Position numbers and translations under genes: made by a program
Shown here: positions 34,868-48,918 of the stretch, one piece after another
Numbering within the stretch: position 1 is the first letter of the stretch
How the letters are laid out: every line of letters starts with the position of its first letter
Notes under the pieces: generated by a model
What the model saw: only the letters and a program-made list of their open reading frames with translations
Databases searched by the model: none
Told to the model about the DNA's origin: nothing
Assembly: GCF_963678635.1 (NCBI RefSeq)
Contig: NC_087070.1
Location: 36,771,109 to 36,835,108, forward strand
Length of the DNA: 64,000 bases
Direction of reading: 5' to 3'
Source of the DNA: Symsagittifera roscoffensis
Taxonomy: Eukaryota; Xenacoelomorpha; Acoela; Convolutidae

Positions 34868-35906
34868 ATGAAGCTACTTAACAAGATGCGAGTAAACAGA
34901 ACTTTGCAAACGGCATTACTTTTTGCTCCAAAACATCTTCAACTGTCAGTCTTCTTTGTATTTTTATCTTCGAGCAGGTATTTTGTTTTGCAAAAGCGAA
35001 GAGTTTATATTTTTGAGAGTGAAATGTTTGCATTAAACGAGCCAGCAAAGTCTGGCCTTTTTAATATTTCCATGTCGCTGGATCCGAGTTTTTTGGAACA
35101 ATTGATTACTAAGAGTTCCGTGGATTCAAAAAGTTGTTCTGTAATTAACGATTCCGATAACTTTCCTGCGGAAATGTTTCTAGTGAGCCGAGGTTTAGCG
35201 CGTTGTTTTGGTTCGATCAAATTCTCGTTGGATGTCTCGACAGACATCAATGAAAATTTCTTCGGCCAAAAGTCAACTCAGTCAGGAAAATCACTCATTG
35301 ATCTGACTAGTAAATGCTGCGAAAGTTTTGAGAGCGAAAACAATGAGCATGCAGGATCAGTCAAAAACTCAGAGGCTAACGGAACAACCAAAATTAACAA
35401 AATAACAGAAACTAGCGGAACAGCCGAAGTTGACCGAACGGCTGAATTCAACGGAAAACCCGAAATTGACGAAACGATTAAAGTTGACGGAACGTCCAAA
35501 GTTGACGGAACAACAGAAGTTAGCGAAACAACCGAAGTTGTCGGAACCACCGAAGTTGTCGGAACCACGGAAGTTGTCGGAACCAACGAAGTTATCGGAA
35601 CAACCAAAGTTGGCGGAACGGCCAAATTTAAAGGAAAACCCGAAAGTGACGGAACAACCGTAATTGACGGAAGGGTAGCACAAATTTTTTGGAGAGATGA
35701 TGAAAGTTTGAAGAGAAGGTTATGCTGCGATGACCATGCAGAGATAAAAGAAGAGCGGACTACGTCGCCCAATAACTGCAAACGAAGTGCCGGTAACGAT
35801 AGTTTACACACCCGCGTTCAGTCTTCGAGTAAAGTTAGTGTGATTAAACGCAACAGCAGAGAAGAACCCAAAGTTGCGCATTTTACTCTTTCTACCAAAC
35901 TTGATG
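34868..35906 (+). CDS. Zinc-finger gene exon 1
   Basis: Encodes about 346 residues. The first 50 are hydrophobic and basic and may be untranslated. Residues about 170-270 are built on an 18-bp repeat. Donor GTAAGT after 35906. Confidence 0.75.
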
Positions 35907-37068
35907 GTAAGTTGGGTTTTATTTAGATGGAACCAGGGTAGGGGGGGGGGGTTTCGGTTTGCTCCTTCAGTTCTCACAGGAACCACCTTTAATACTATTT
36001 TACGACAGCCATGTTTGTCTGATCAACTTTATAACTTTTGAAGGAAGCAGGTGCAACAATGATAACGTTGCGAGAAGGAACCGCGCGTGAATAAAACACA
36101 TTTTAAAAATCAAAACCTTTCAAAATGTTCCAAACGATAAAAATTTTTGGCCTATTTGGAGAAAAAAAAGACCAACAATAACCTCTGTTTTGCGTTTTTG
36201 TCCCATTAAACATAAAACCTTGGTGTATAAGTCCTAAATTTAATGCAGATTATTCATTTAACTTGAATGTTGTTTTAAAGGCTTTGCTGACGTGCAAAAC
36301 ACTCCTTCAATAACAACTCAAATGTTGCCGAAACAAATGCTACCGAACGTTTTCTTAGATCCTTCCCCGCGCCTCATGAAAATGAGCCCGAACGAATCGA
36401 ACTCATCGAATGATTTTGTAATGAGGACTTCTAACGAGCCAAACAACTTGCCTACAAATATTCAAAACTCAGATCCTCAAAAATGTATCAATATGTTGGA
36501 AATTTTAACTTCAAATGTGGGTAACAAGTCGAATTACCCCATACCAACGTTACGAAATCCTGCAACTAGTGCAACCAATAAGAACTCAGCTGCAACGAAA
36601 AATTTCAACAGCCGAACAAAACCCCTCGAAAAACGCCTTGTGAAATGCGAGTATTGTAATTATCACGGAAAAGGTGCTTATAAAGTTAAAATTCATAAGA
36701 TGAATTGCCACTCAGATCTAAGGCCTTTCAAGTGTACTTTTTGTTCGTATGCTAGCAAACAAAAGTGTACAATGACGAGACATTTGAAGTCACATGGAGT
36801 TAACAAAACTGAAAACACAGAGACAAATTCAAGTGAACTTCACTTTAATTTGGCCGAAATAGAACATCCGGAAAACCACTTCAGAAATGTCTACGGTCCC
36901 AACTCTGGAAACGTTGCTAGCGCAAGTACATCATTATCATTGTCATCATCATTATTACCATTATCAGTATCATCAATACCGCCAGAGCTTCCAATACAAC
37001 CAGCGCCGATAGCAGCATCATCGTCAAGTTTTACAACACCAGAAAACGAAATCAAGTTTTATTCCTGA
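34868..37068 (+). CDS. C2H2 zinc-finger protein, two exons
   Basis: Exon 1 34868-35906 and exon 2 36281-37068 join through a 374-bp intron with donor GTAAGT and acceptor TTTTAAAG; the phase-1 junction makes Gly and keeps the frame, giving about 608 aa. Exon 1 encodes a region with a GTTEVV-type repeat. Exon 2 carries two C2H2 fingers in tandem, VKCEYCNYHG (C-x2-C-x12-H-x4-H) and FKCTFCSYAS (C-x2-C-x12-H-x3-H), then an S/L/P-rich tail. Two adjacent fingers suggest DNA binding and transcription control in the nucleus; no specific ortholog recognised. The start is uncertain: an acceptor-like site (TTCGAGCAG) at 34978 allows a start at 35023 (MFALNEP). Confidence 0.8.
35376..35673 (+). repeat. 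Coding minisatellite, 18-bp unit, about 16 units
   Basis: Units of the type GGAACCACCGAAGTTGTC, clean in the middle (35537-35590) and diverged at the sides. The length is a multiple of three so all frames stay open; the gene frame gives G-T-T-E-V-V hexapeptides. Confidence 0.88.
36281..37068 (+). CDS. Zinc-finger gene exon 2
   Basis: Begins with GC completing a Gly codon, FADVQNTPS. Contains the two zinc fingers (36646-36795) and serine-rich C-terminus, stop TGA at 37066. No AATAAA is close by; AATTAAAA at 37083 might serve. Confidence 0.82.
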
Positions 37069-38689
37069 AGTATTTATTTATTTAATTAAAACTTATGGAA
37101 ACGACCTAACACAAAGTTCAATTTTTAATATGCTTAGGTTTAAAGGAAACATAATTGCCACTTCTTATACTTTTTACAGCGCCGAAATATAGCTGACTTT
37201 TTCAAAGATTTCTACAGGCGTCTCAGGCGTCAGTCCCAGAAGGGGGTAAATTTGTTTTATATTTCTGACGTGAGGGCATCCGCACTAAATCTGCTATTGG
37301 TTGTTTTGAACCCTTCATATGTTTTTATATTGAATTTATGGCAAGATAGTGGTTTTCTTAGTCGAGGTAGAGCAAGAAAGAAAGGGTTGGGTACGTTTGG
37401 CTTTTTGAAAACTCTTGTCATCTTTTTTTAGGTCAGCCAACTCGAAAATTTCATTCTCAGTTGAAACCCGTTGAGTGACCACATTTTACTGAGCGTTCAT
37501 TGCTGGTTGATTGCTGATTAATCTATCTTAAGTTATAAATCTCACATAAGACGTCAAGTTTCTTGACAAAAGTTATAGTAGAAAAAATAGTAAGAAAAGA
37601 GTGTGAATTTTTGAGCTTGATGAATATAAAGTACAGGGTTATTAGATTATATAAAGGAATTGAACAGCTTAAAGAAATATACCTATGGTTGACGGAGTCT
37701 TAAGTCCTATTTTCTTTTTTATATTTTATCTTCTTACTAAGGTTGATGATGGGGTAAAATTATCGAGTCAATCTTCGGTGGGTCCGTTCTTCTGAGCCGT
37801 CTTGTGAAGATTTGTCCGGTGATCTTCAGGCTCTGATTTGTGTCGTTATTGATTATTTGCTTTTTTATCGTAGTTATGAAACAAAACTGAATTCTGTTCT
37901 TTTTCTTCAAAAAACTAAATTTATAAACTTGCTGCCAACTGAGCAAAACGAAATACTGAAGTTTTCAGGCCAGTCCTTTTGCTTGTAAGCCTAAACCGGT
38001 GGCTAATTCATCTATCAAAGCACTCAGGTTTCACCTGCTCCTTTAATCTCCCTTCATCATATGGGATTTTTCAACTAGAATTTAGTTGATTTTTTCGAAT
38101 CAAATATTTTTTATTTTTTAGTCGCTTTTGAATAAAAACTCAGCCTTCAGTTCAATCTTATTAAAAATTGAAAGTATTTCTTCCGATGCATCATATTTCA
38201 GGTGCATCTCTGTTTAATCAAAGCAAGGAGAAAAACTGGGCAGCCGGCAAGACTATTAAATATTAACCCACATTGTGTTATGTTATGTATAAAAGGGAAG
38301 TGTTAAGAATCACCGCCCTTATGAAATTATGAGCATGAAAAAAAGAGAAAAATTGGACAAGTATATAAAAAGTAGCATGTTTTCAAAACATGATATCAAA
38401 GTCCTATTGAGAATAAATCATTCAAAGTCTGATTTAGTGAGTTAAGTTTTCATTTAAAAGGCACGCTTTAATTTAGAATTGGGTTGTTTTAAGTAAGCAA
38501 TTTAGTCAATGGTCCTCGGTCCGTGTAGTATTACAAAACTACAACTTGTTCTATCGCACTTTACCGAACCCCACTCTTTGTTCGTAGGGTTTGAAAAAAC
38601 TATTTCAACAGTTTTATGCTGAAATTTCTGCACGACGAACCAATTCTTGTTGCGTTTAATACCATTCATAGAATTGTTTACGATGTTTC
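37069..38689. other. 3' flank of zinc-finger gene, no gene seen
   Basis: AT-rich sequence up to the satellite. A Pro-Glu type repeat or RNA gene was not found. Confidence 0.5.
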
Positions 38690-41600
38690 ACATAGTTTGC
38701 TAGTCCTGATAATAACTACAGGTTCGTTCTTGCTGTCTCACATCATTTACAGTGTTTCATACCAGATGCACGTTTTTTCCTGAAGCCCTACACGGTTTAA
38801 AAATGTTTTTATCACTTACAGATATGTTAATATTGCCTCACATAGCTTACTTGATTTTTTTAAACACCAGATACAGATTCAATATTTAACCTTGATGAGT
38901 CATACAAGTTAATATTATTTCACATCTATACCAAAAGCAGACTTACTCTTAATGCCTCTTTTGGTTTACCCTTGTTTTTTACCAGCTACAGATTTCTTCA
39001 TGATGCCGTACCTGGTTCATTAGAATTTCATACCACAATTACAGATTTGATCAAAACCTCATTTGATTTGGTAGTAGTTTATACCAGGTACAGATTTGTT
39101 CTTATTTGTTCTTGACGCCTCACATAATTTACCATTGTTTTATTCCAATTACAGTCTCGTTCTTGACGCCTCTCTTGGTTTAATTTCTTTTAAACCTGTT
39201 ACAGAGTTGTTTTTATTGCCTCATATGATTTACTAGTTTTTAAACCAGATTTGAGTTTGTCCTAGATGACTCTTATAATTTAATAAAATTTTATTCCAAG
39301 TACAGACCTAATCTCTATGCCTTTTGTCGTTTACTAGGGTTTTATACCAAAAAAAGACTGTTCACATTGCCTCATGAGGTTTACTACGTTTTTATACTCT
39401 CTTAATCAAATTTGAGGTTATTTTTGATGCCTCACATGGTTTACAGTGTTTCTTTCCAAGTACAGATATGTTCTTGAAGACTCACATGATTTATTAAAGT
39501 TCTACACTAGTTACAAATTTGTTCTCGATACCTCACAAAGTCCATTATTGTGTCATAGTTTAATAAAATTTTGTTCCAATTACAGACTTGCTTTTTGTGG
39601 TTTACTAGTGTTTACACCAGTTACAGACCGATTTTTGATGCCTCCACGGGTTGACTAGTGTTTTATACCAATGAAAGACTTGTTCCTGATGCCTCTATGA
39701 TTTACTACTTTTTTATATTGTTTTAATCCAATTACAGATTTGTTATTGATGCCTCACATGGCTTACAGTGTTTCATACCAATTGCAGATTTGTTCTTGTC
39801 GCCTCCCATGGTTTATTAAAGTGTTAAATTATTTACAGATGTGATATCTCACAAGGTCCATATGTTTTTCATATCAAAAACAGACTTGTTTTTGATGCAT
39901 TCTATAGTTACCAGTAATTTTTAACAATTAAAAATTTGTTTATGATGCTTATGCTTCGATTAGTTTATTAGTTTTTATAACCATTTCAGGTTTGTTCTTT
40001 ATGTCTTTTGTGATTCAGTATTGTTTTAAGCTAGTTAACGACTTACTTGATGCCTCATAAGGTTAAGTAGTGTTTTGCACAAGGTATAGTTTTGTTCTTG
40101 ATGCCTCAATTGGTTTAGTAGAAATTTATAGCAATTGGAGACTTGATCTCGATGTCCAACAAGATTCGCAAATTTTTCATGCCAAAAAGAAATTAGTTCT
40201 TGAACATTCTTAGATATATATTTGTGTTCTATACGAGTTATGTATTTGATCCTGAAGCATCACATGGCTGACTCTTGATTTTATCTGTTACAATTTGATT
40301 CTAGTGGTTTAAACCTGTTACAGGTTTCTGCTTGATGACTCACATAGCTTACTAGAGTTTCATGCCGGTTGCAGATTTGTTCTTAATACCTGAATTGGCT
40401 TACGAATTTTTAAAACACGATTTGTATTAGTTGCAGATTACTCATAAAGTTTTAAAATGTTTTTTTTTTCCTATTACAGACTTGATCTTTATGCCTTTTG
40501 TCGTTTACTTGTGTTTTATACTTGTTACAGACTTACTAGTGTATTATAGCTCATACAGATTTATTCTTTTTGCTTCGCAGTGTTTACTGGTGTTCACTAA
40601 CTGATACTGTTTTTATCTCGATGTCTTAATTGTTTCAATTTTTTTTCAGTATCAGACTTTTTCGTGATGCTAGAAACTTATACATGTAACATATTTGTTT
40701 TGGCTAGTGCATATCATGGTTATAGTGTTTTTTATTAACTACAGAATTGGTTTCGATGATTCTGGTAGTATACTAGAAAATCATACAAGTTACAGCTGTG
40801 TCCTTGATATCTTTCATAGTTTTTCTAGTGATTTAAACCTGTTACAATCTTATTCGTGGTGCCTCAGTGGGTCTTCTGTTGATTTATACCTGTGACAGTT
40901 TTGTTTTTGATGTATCTCAAGTTTTATTAATTTTTTATGCCTAATACAGATTTTTTTTGAAGCACCACGTGGTTTACTAGTGTTTTTAGTACTTGAAGTC
41001 TAGTTAAAAAGCCTCACGTTTAGTATTACTGGATTTGGAATCAGGTGCATTTTTAATTTCGATTCGTCTTTTTTCAGTGGTCTAAACTCGTTACAGACTT
41101 TTTTGTGATGCCCCAGAAGGTTTTCTAGTGATTTATACCTGTTTAACATTTTTCTTTGACGTATCTCCTGGCTTACTAGTTTTTTATGCCTATTACAGGT
41201 TTTTTTGAAGCACCACATTGTTAACTAGTTTTTTTACCTTTCACGGTTTAGTTAAAAAGCCTCACATGTATTGCCAAGGATTTATTAAAAAGGCAGATAT
41301 AGCTTTAATCTTGACGCGTCATATAGTTTTCTAGTGTTTTATACTTGTTACAAACTTATTCTTGATACCTCAGAGGGTTTTTGTTATTGATTTATACCTG
41401 TTAAAGATTGCCCTTGATGAATACCATGGTTTATTGTTTTTCATAACTATCACAGATTTGTTTTTGTTGCCTCACAGATTTTATTTGTAATTTTTATCTG
41501 TTACATCTGATTTCTTGACGCCTTACGTGGTTCAATAGTGTAGCATGCTTGTTACAGACTTGTTTTCGATGCTTCACAGAGTTTTGTAGTGTTTCAAACC

Positions 41601-44600
41601 AATTAATTGTTTGTTTTTGATGATCTTATGGATTGATAGTGTTGTGTACATTTTACATATTTGTTCTTAATCCATCACATGGTTTACAAGTGTTTTATAC
41701 ATATAACAGATATGTTCTGGATGCCTCACATGGTACCTATTAATTTAAACTTGGTACTTGTTTGTTCTCGATGCCTCTTTTGCTCGGCTAGAATCTTATA
41801 CAAGTAAAAGACTTGTACTTGACTTAAGCCTCTTATGGTTTTATAGAGTTTTTATATGTTAGAGATTTGATTTTGATGTCTCTAATGATTTACTAGAAAA
41901 ACATACTAGCTACAGATTTGTCCATGGTATCTACTAAAGTTTTCTAGTGATGTATACTTGTTACAGACTTCTTCGTGATGCCTCAGAGGGTTTTCTAGTG
42001 ATTCATACCTGTTACAGATTTGTTCTCTATGTCTCTCATGGCCTACTAGTTTTTAATGCCTAATACAGATTTTTTCTTGAAGCAACACATGGTATACTAG
42101 TTTTTTTAGTACTTACCTTCTAGTAAAAAAAAACCTCAAGTGGTTTAGTATTGTTTGCTTTAAAATCACATACAGATTTAATTTTGATGCGTCATATAGT
42201 TTTCTAATGATTTAAACTCGTTACAGACTTCTTCTTGACGCCCCAGTGGGTTTTCTAGTGATTTATACCTGTTAAAGATTTGTCTTTGACGTATCTCCTG
42301 GCTTACTAGTTTTTTATGCCTATTACAGGTTTTTTCGTGAAGCACCACATGGTTTACTAGTATTTTTACTACTTACATATTACTTAAGAAAGCCTCACAT
42401 GGCTTTACTATTGTTGTTTTTTAAAACCAGATACAGATTTAATCTTGATGCGTCAAGTATTTTTTAGTGTTTTATACTTGTTACTGACTTATTATTGATA
42501 CTTTAAAGAGTTTTTCGGTGATTTATACCTGCTAGAGACTCTTGATGTATCCTATGGCTTACTAATTTTCAAAAAGTTCTAACTGATTTTTTCTTGTTGC
42601 CTCACAAATTTTGCTAGTGTCTTATATCTGTTACAGATGGTTTCTTGATGCCTCATATGGTTCACCACCGTATTATGCTTCTTACAAAATTATTCTTGAT
42701 GCTTCACAGGTTTTTTATACCAATTGCTTGTTTGTTTTTGATGCCTCACTTGACTTAATATTGTTGTATGCATTAACATATTTGTTCTTAATGCACCAAA
42801 TGATTTACAAGTGTTTTATACCTGTTGCAGATATGTTTTTGACGCCTCACATGGTTACGATTGACTTATATTTGTTACAGATTTGTTCATGATGCCTCAT
42901 TGGTCTCCTAAAAGCTTATACAAATTACAGAATTAAACTTGATTTGTGCCTTCCTTGGTTTTATAGATTTTTTTGTTACAGATTTCTCTTTGATGCCTCC
43001 CATAATTTACTCTAAAACCATACTAGATACAGGTGGTTTGTCGTTGATATGTATTATAGTTTTCTAGTGATCTATACTTGTTACAGACTTATTTGTGGTG
43101 CCTCAGAAGTTTTTCTAGTGATTTAAAACTGTTACAGAGTTGTTCATGATGTATCTCACGGCTTACTACCTTTTTATACCTTTTACAGATTTGTTAATAA
43201 AGACTCACAAGGTTTACTACTGATTTTTTAGAATCAGTTACAGATTTAATCCTGATGCGTCACATAGTTTTCTATATTTTATACTTGTTACAGACTTATT
43301 CGTGATGCCTCGGTAGGTTTCTTGTGATTTATACCTATTACAAATTTTTTTGAGCACCATATTTTTTACTAGTTTTTGTACCTTTCACAGATTAGTTAAA
43401 AAGCCTCACATGTATTGCTAGTGAACTTTTAAAAAACCAGATACAGTTTTAGTCTTGACGCGTCGCATAGTGTTCTAGTATTTTACTTACTGTTACAGAC
43501 TTATTCCTCATACCTCGGAGGGTTTTTATTATTGATTTATACCTGTTAAAGTTTGTCCTTGATGAATCCCTTGATTAGTTTTTTCAATACCTATCACAGA
43601 TTTGTTTTTGTTGCCTCACAGAATTTATCAGTACTTTATATCTGTTACATATGAATTTTTGATGCCTCACGTGGTTCAATAGTGTAGCATGCTTGTTACA
43701 GATTTTTTTTCGATGCATCACAGAATTTTTGTAGTGGTTCAATAGTGTAGCATGCTTGTTACAGATTTTTTTTCGATGCTTCACAGAGTTTTTGTAGTGT
43801 TTCAAACCAATTATTTGTTTGTTTTTGATGATCTTATGGATTGATAGTGTTGTGTACATTTTACATATTTGTTCTTAATGCATCACATGGTTTACTAGTG
43901 TTGTATACATATAACATATATGTTCTGGATGCCTCATTTGGTAACTTTTGGTTTAAACTTGGTACATGTTTGTTCTCGATGCCTCATTTGGTTGGCTAGA
44001 TTCTTATGCATGTTACAGACTTGTACTTGACTTGTTGTGCCTCCTATGGTTTTATAGAATTTTTATAAGTTACAGATTTGATTTTGATGCCTCTAATAGT
44101 TTAATAGAAAAACATACTAGCTACAGGTTTGTCCTTGGTAACTACTAAAGTTTTCTAGTGATGTATACTTGTAAAGACTTATTATGTGATGTAAAGACTT
44201 ATTAGTTATGCCTCAGAGGATTTTCTAGTGATTTATACCTGTTACAGATTTGTTCTTGATGTATCTCATGGCCTACTAGTTTTTTATATCTATTTCAGAA
44301 TTGTTCTTGAAGCAACACATGGTTTTCTAGTGTTTGCACCTTTTACAGGTTTGTTTAAAAAGCCTCACATGGTTTACTAGTGATTTTTTCAAAACCAGTT
44401 ACAGATTTAATCCTGATGCGTCACATAGTTTTCTATTGTTTTATACTTGTTCTAGACTTATTCGTGATGCCTCGGAGTGTTTCTTGTGTTTTATACCTGT
44501 TACAGATTTGTTTTTGATGTATAGCTCATGGCATACTAATTTTTTATGCCTATTACAGATTTTTTTTTTGAGGAACCACATTTTTTCCTGGTTTTTTTTT

Positions 44601-45596
44601 ACCTTTCACAAATTAGTTAAAAAGCCTTACATGTATTGCTAGTGAATTTTTAAAAACCAGATACAGCTTTAATCTTGACGCGTCACATAGTTTTCTAGTA
44701 TTTTATACTTGTTACAGACTTATTCTTCATACCTCGGAGGGTTTTTGTTATTGATTTATAGGTTGTTATTGATTGTTAAAGGTTGTCCTTGATGAATCCC
44801 ATGGTTAATTTTTTTCAATACCTATCACAGATTTGTTTTTGTTGCCTCACAGAATTTAGTAGTACTTTATATCTGTTACATAAGAGTTTTTGATGCCTCA
44901 CGTGTAGTACTAGTGTAGCATGCTTGTTATAGATTTGTTTTCGATACTTCACAGGGTTTTTGTATTGTTTCAAACCAATTACTTGTTTGTTTTTGATGCC
45001 CTTATGGATTGATAGTGTTGTGTACATTTTACATATTTGTTCTTAATGGATCACATGGTTTACTAGTGTTTTATACATGTAGCAGATATGTTCTGGATGC
45101 CTCACATGGTAACTATTGGTTTAAACTTGGTACATGTTTGTTCTCGATGCCTCATTTGGTTGGCTAGATTCTTATGCATGTTCCAGACTTAATTTTGACT
45201 TGTGCCTCCTATGGTTATATAGAGTTTTTATAAGTTACAGATTTGATTTTGATGCCTCTTTGGTTTACTAGAAAAACATACTAGCTACATGTTTGTCCTT
45301 GGTATCTACTAAAGTTTTTTAGTGATGTATACTTGTTAAAGACTTATTCGTGATGCCTCGGAGTGTTTTCTAGTGATTTATACCTCATACAGATTTGTTC
45401 TTGATGTATCTCATGGAATACTATTTTTTTTATATCTAATACGGATTTGCTCATGAAGCACCACATGGTTTGCAAGGGTTCTTGCCACTTAAAGATTTGT
45501 TAAAAAAGCCTCACAAAGTTTTTTCTTGATTTTTCAAAAACCATATACAAATTTAACTTCGATGCGTCACATAGTTTTCCGGTGTTTTATATCTGT
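38690..45596 (+). repeat. Satellite array, 51-bp monomer, about 135 copies
   Basis: The monomer approximates TTACAGATTTGTTCTTGATG, CCTCACATGGTTTACTAGTG, TTTTATACCTG (51 bp). Copies differ by 10-30 percent with small indels. A diagnostic variant GTTGTGTACATTTTACA recurs at 41641, 43849 and 45017 with a related form at 42763, showing a superimposed period of about 1.1 kb (about 22 monomers). Because 51 is 17 codons, short open frames of repeated heptadecapeptides appear on both strands; stops and frameshifts argue against a gene. Confidence 0.93.
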
Positions 45597-48414
45597 TGAA
45601 CCGGAAGTTTTCAGCACTTTGGAAAACAACCTTTCCCCAAAAATGGGTTATGGATGAAACGTGATGGGCAGTTCCTTCATGGGATGTTTATCCCAAAAAT
45701 GAGAGATTGACTCCGGGTGACCTTAGGTTGACCTTTGGGTGTTATGATCCCAAAATGCATGGAAACCTTTAGAATTAACACCTAAAGGGAACTTAGTCTT
45801 GAAAGTTTTTAGTGGGATCAAATGGGGTTGCTTAGGATGAACAGGAGTGGGAGGCATTGAAAAAATTGGGGCCTAATATTTATCTTGTTCTTTGCTTATA
45901 GTTTTGAAATAGTAAAAATAAATCAAATGGAGCTTTTAAACATTCGATTGAGGTGATTATGATAGTTAAGAGTTTTAACAGGAATTCAACTAGAGCAAAC
46001 GCAATATGCAGTGAAAGGAGTGAGGCATGGGAAGTAAGTCTCAAAAATGATGTGATTGAACGGGAAAATCACTGGGATCCCGGAGGTGACCTTCTGGCTC
46101 AACTTAACCCTTAAAAGATTAAAAAAGTCCCCGCGATGTGTTAACCCCCTTAACGTTCCCTAGAAAGTCGGGGCTAGAATAGAGTATAGATTGAAATTTG
46201 AGATTCTCGAAACGACTTAGTCACCCACGAATAAGGTCTAATATGCGTGACAAAATTGATCAAAGAAACCAAACTTGGCATTCGCCAGTAATGAAATGGG
46301 AGAGACGGCGTGAAAAAAAAACAGGTGCTGAGGAGTGAACTAAGTGGATGCCAGATCTGACAGAAAAGGCCTGAATAAACTAAAACTAAGTATAAAGAAA
46401 GATAAGAAACTAGAGGGTACTGGAGAGCCGAGTAGTTAGTTCGTAGAGTAAAAGAACAATTTTTAGCGAGTGGCTTGTCAGTTCTCAGTATATTAGATAA
46501 ACTGATTGAGATTCAGCGATATGATATCGAGGATAAAAACTTAGAAAAAAAACAGTAAAAAAAAACGATTGAGTCAATTTTGCAATCAATTTTGAAACGA
46601 TGCAAATTTGCAATCTTTGATCTTTTCTTTCAATTAAATTGATAAAATGCAATGTTTGTATTTGTATATTTTCTGAATTTAACTACATTTTCCAAAACTA
46701 AATTTTTTCACTTTTAAAATCCATCAACTATATCGAAACAGCGGTCAAAATTTATTCATTGTTGCATTTGTTGTATTAATCATAAGCATAGCGAAAAATA
46801 AGCATCTATTTATAAAATTTAATTAATTTCCACATGATACAAAAACTATCACGTCTTAAAACCCATTTACATCCATTCAACCAAAGAAAGGTGCCGTTAC
46901 ACACAATAGACCAAACTTAAGAACAGTTTTAAAAAAAGGGAAAAATAACATTTGAAAACGGTGAAAATTAATTATTTAGCTCAATTGTTTTCAGTAGAAA
47001 AAATGGAACAATTAATTGGAGTTAGATTTAAAACATTCATACCATGAGATTTTTCAAAAATTAAAGTCAAATGCTTTAGATCGGCAAACTCATAGCGTTG
47101 CTTTCTAATTGTCTTAAAAAAGTTTTGAAAGGTTGGTCCTCTAACCTCACTTTGCAAAACGCATTCAATAAATGAAATTGCGCGACAATACAATTAAAAA
47201 AAAGCTATTTCAAAATAGTGGGGACAAAATTACAGTCTTGTCTTTAATCCGGATTTAGCGGTCTCGGTCGAAACTTTTTAAATTTGGTTTGCACGTGTAA
47301 TCTATCTAAATTAGTTGAAAATCGACGTCTTTACCAATTGTTTGAATTTTTATTCAATTTTAAGCCAGTTCATAGCAAAATGTTAGCTTGTTTTAGAATG
47401 TTCTTAGCAATTTGGTGAACAATTTAAACGCTAAACAAACATAAATATTTGAGTCAGTTCGACAAAAATTTATCAGTGATCTTACTATTCTCATCTTAAC
47501 ACGCAAACTTTTTGTTTCCTACCTTGAAACAAAACAAACTCTATCTTAAAACATTGGAGACCCTGATACATGAAACTTCCCTATTTTAAAGCATGGATTT
47601 AATTCCTTATCGTAAAACATGGGAAAATTGCGCGCCAAAATTTTAAAAGATGGTAAAACCTGGAAACAGGATAGGACTTATCTCAATATCTAGGAAAACC
47701 TATATCATATTTTAATACAAGACGAAATCTATTCTTTATCTCAAAACATAAATATCATATCCTAATACATAGCCTGGCGCATAAAAAAATTTGTCGCTCT
47801 CTTTTTCAGATAAGGCATGTAGCATCAATATAAAATCTTGAAATACGGAGTAAATATTTGAGTCGTTTATGGAACTAATAAGACCAATTAGCTCGCGTCA
47901 ATTCAATTTGGAACGTTTATGAATGCTGACAATTCGCCACGCTTAAATATTTCGCGTATTGAAACAAACTTTCAAAGTAATACTCCAACAGCAAAACAGC
48001 ACTTTATTCTAGTGCAAGCATACTCGCTTGGCAATCTGAAAAGCCCATATGCAGTCAACTTTTCTAAAGTTGGTCTTAATAAGAAAACCAACGAAATAAA
48101 GTCGGAACAACAAAACTGCTCGTATCAATGCAAGTTTCGATTGCATATTAAGCTGCCCATTATTTGATAATATAAAATTTTAAATGGTAAACTTTGAGTT
48201 GTGCATTGAATTAATGAAAACAATTAGCTACAATTAGAAAAGAACATGAATATTTGAAAAATCATGACTTGAGAGACAAATTCTTTTAAAAATTGGTCTG
48301 AATAAAAAGTCACCACGAGCATCTATATCTAAATTCCTTATGGTCTTCAAAAGTCGGAGAGGTGTATCACGTTAAAAATTCTCCGCTTCTTACACACAAA
48401 TGTTTCTAGTGGGT
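45597..48414. other. Non-coding stretch after the satellite
   Basis: No supported gene. 47480-47780 has a weak irregular repeat of TATCTTAAAACATGG-like words. 48100-48330 resembles parts of the dispersed hairpin repeat of 18640-19060. Confidence 0.5.
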
Positions 48415-48790
48415 TTTTGAAAAAAAAATTGAAATTTTTGTTAAAAAAATATTTTTGTCGTCTTTTTTTTAAGGTCGACCGATTTGATTTTCCGAGCTCT
48501 CCGAAAATATTTCACGACCCTATTTTGTCAAAAATTTTCTTTGCCGCAAGCAAACTATCAAAAAATTGACGTTTTGAGCCCTTTTAAAAATTGTTTGTCC
48601 AAAAATTTGCGCTTTTTCGGCGCGGGCTCCACCTCAATATTAGCTTTATTGGCGCCGAAGACGACTTCAGAATATTTTTAATGTTAGCCAGCCAAAAATT
48701 GATTTCGTGAATTTACACCAAAAGGGGACGTTTTGGAAAATTTGGCAACCAGATATGAGCGGGCGGCGGCGGGGGCAGTCGCCCCCTTTC
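48415..48790 (+). mobile_element. hAT-like miniature transposon, CAGGGGCGGATC family, degraded copy 4
   Basis: AAGGTCGACCGATTTGATTTTC, CGAGCTCTCCGAAAATA, GGCGCGGGCTCCACCTCAATA and a G/C-rich right end (GGGGGCAGTCGCCCCC) follow the order seen in the other copies. The left terminus is lost. Confidence 0.6.
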
Positions 48791-48918
48791 TCTCGGTACG
48801 CTTGTATACAGTTTCGTTGCTGTCAAAAGGCTTCTAAATCACTGATTTCAAGTTTCTTTTGCAATAACTATTGTTAATTATGAAAATGTAATCAGCATGT
48901 TTTGGCATTTGTTATTTT

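Noticed and set aside
35278-35811. Minus-strand frames across the zinc-finger exon
   Set aside because: All frames are open there because the 18-bp repeat lacks stops; the plus frame joins in phase to zinc-finger coding sequence.
43584-45027. Open frames with repeated 17-residue peptides on the minus strand of the satellite
   Set aside because: They are short, change frame often and follow from the 51-bp period; no start, splice or conservation evidence for a gene.
38690-45596. CRISPR-like array
   Set aside because: Direct repeats without unique spacers, in a eukaryotic genome; it is a satellite.
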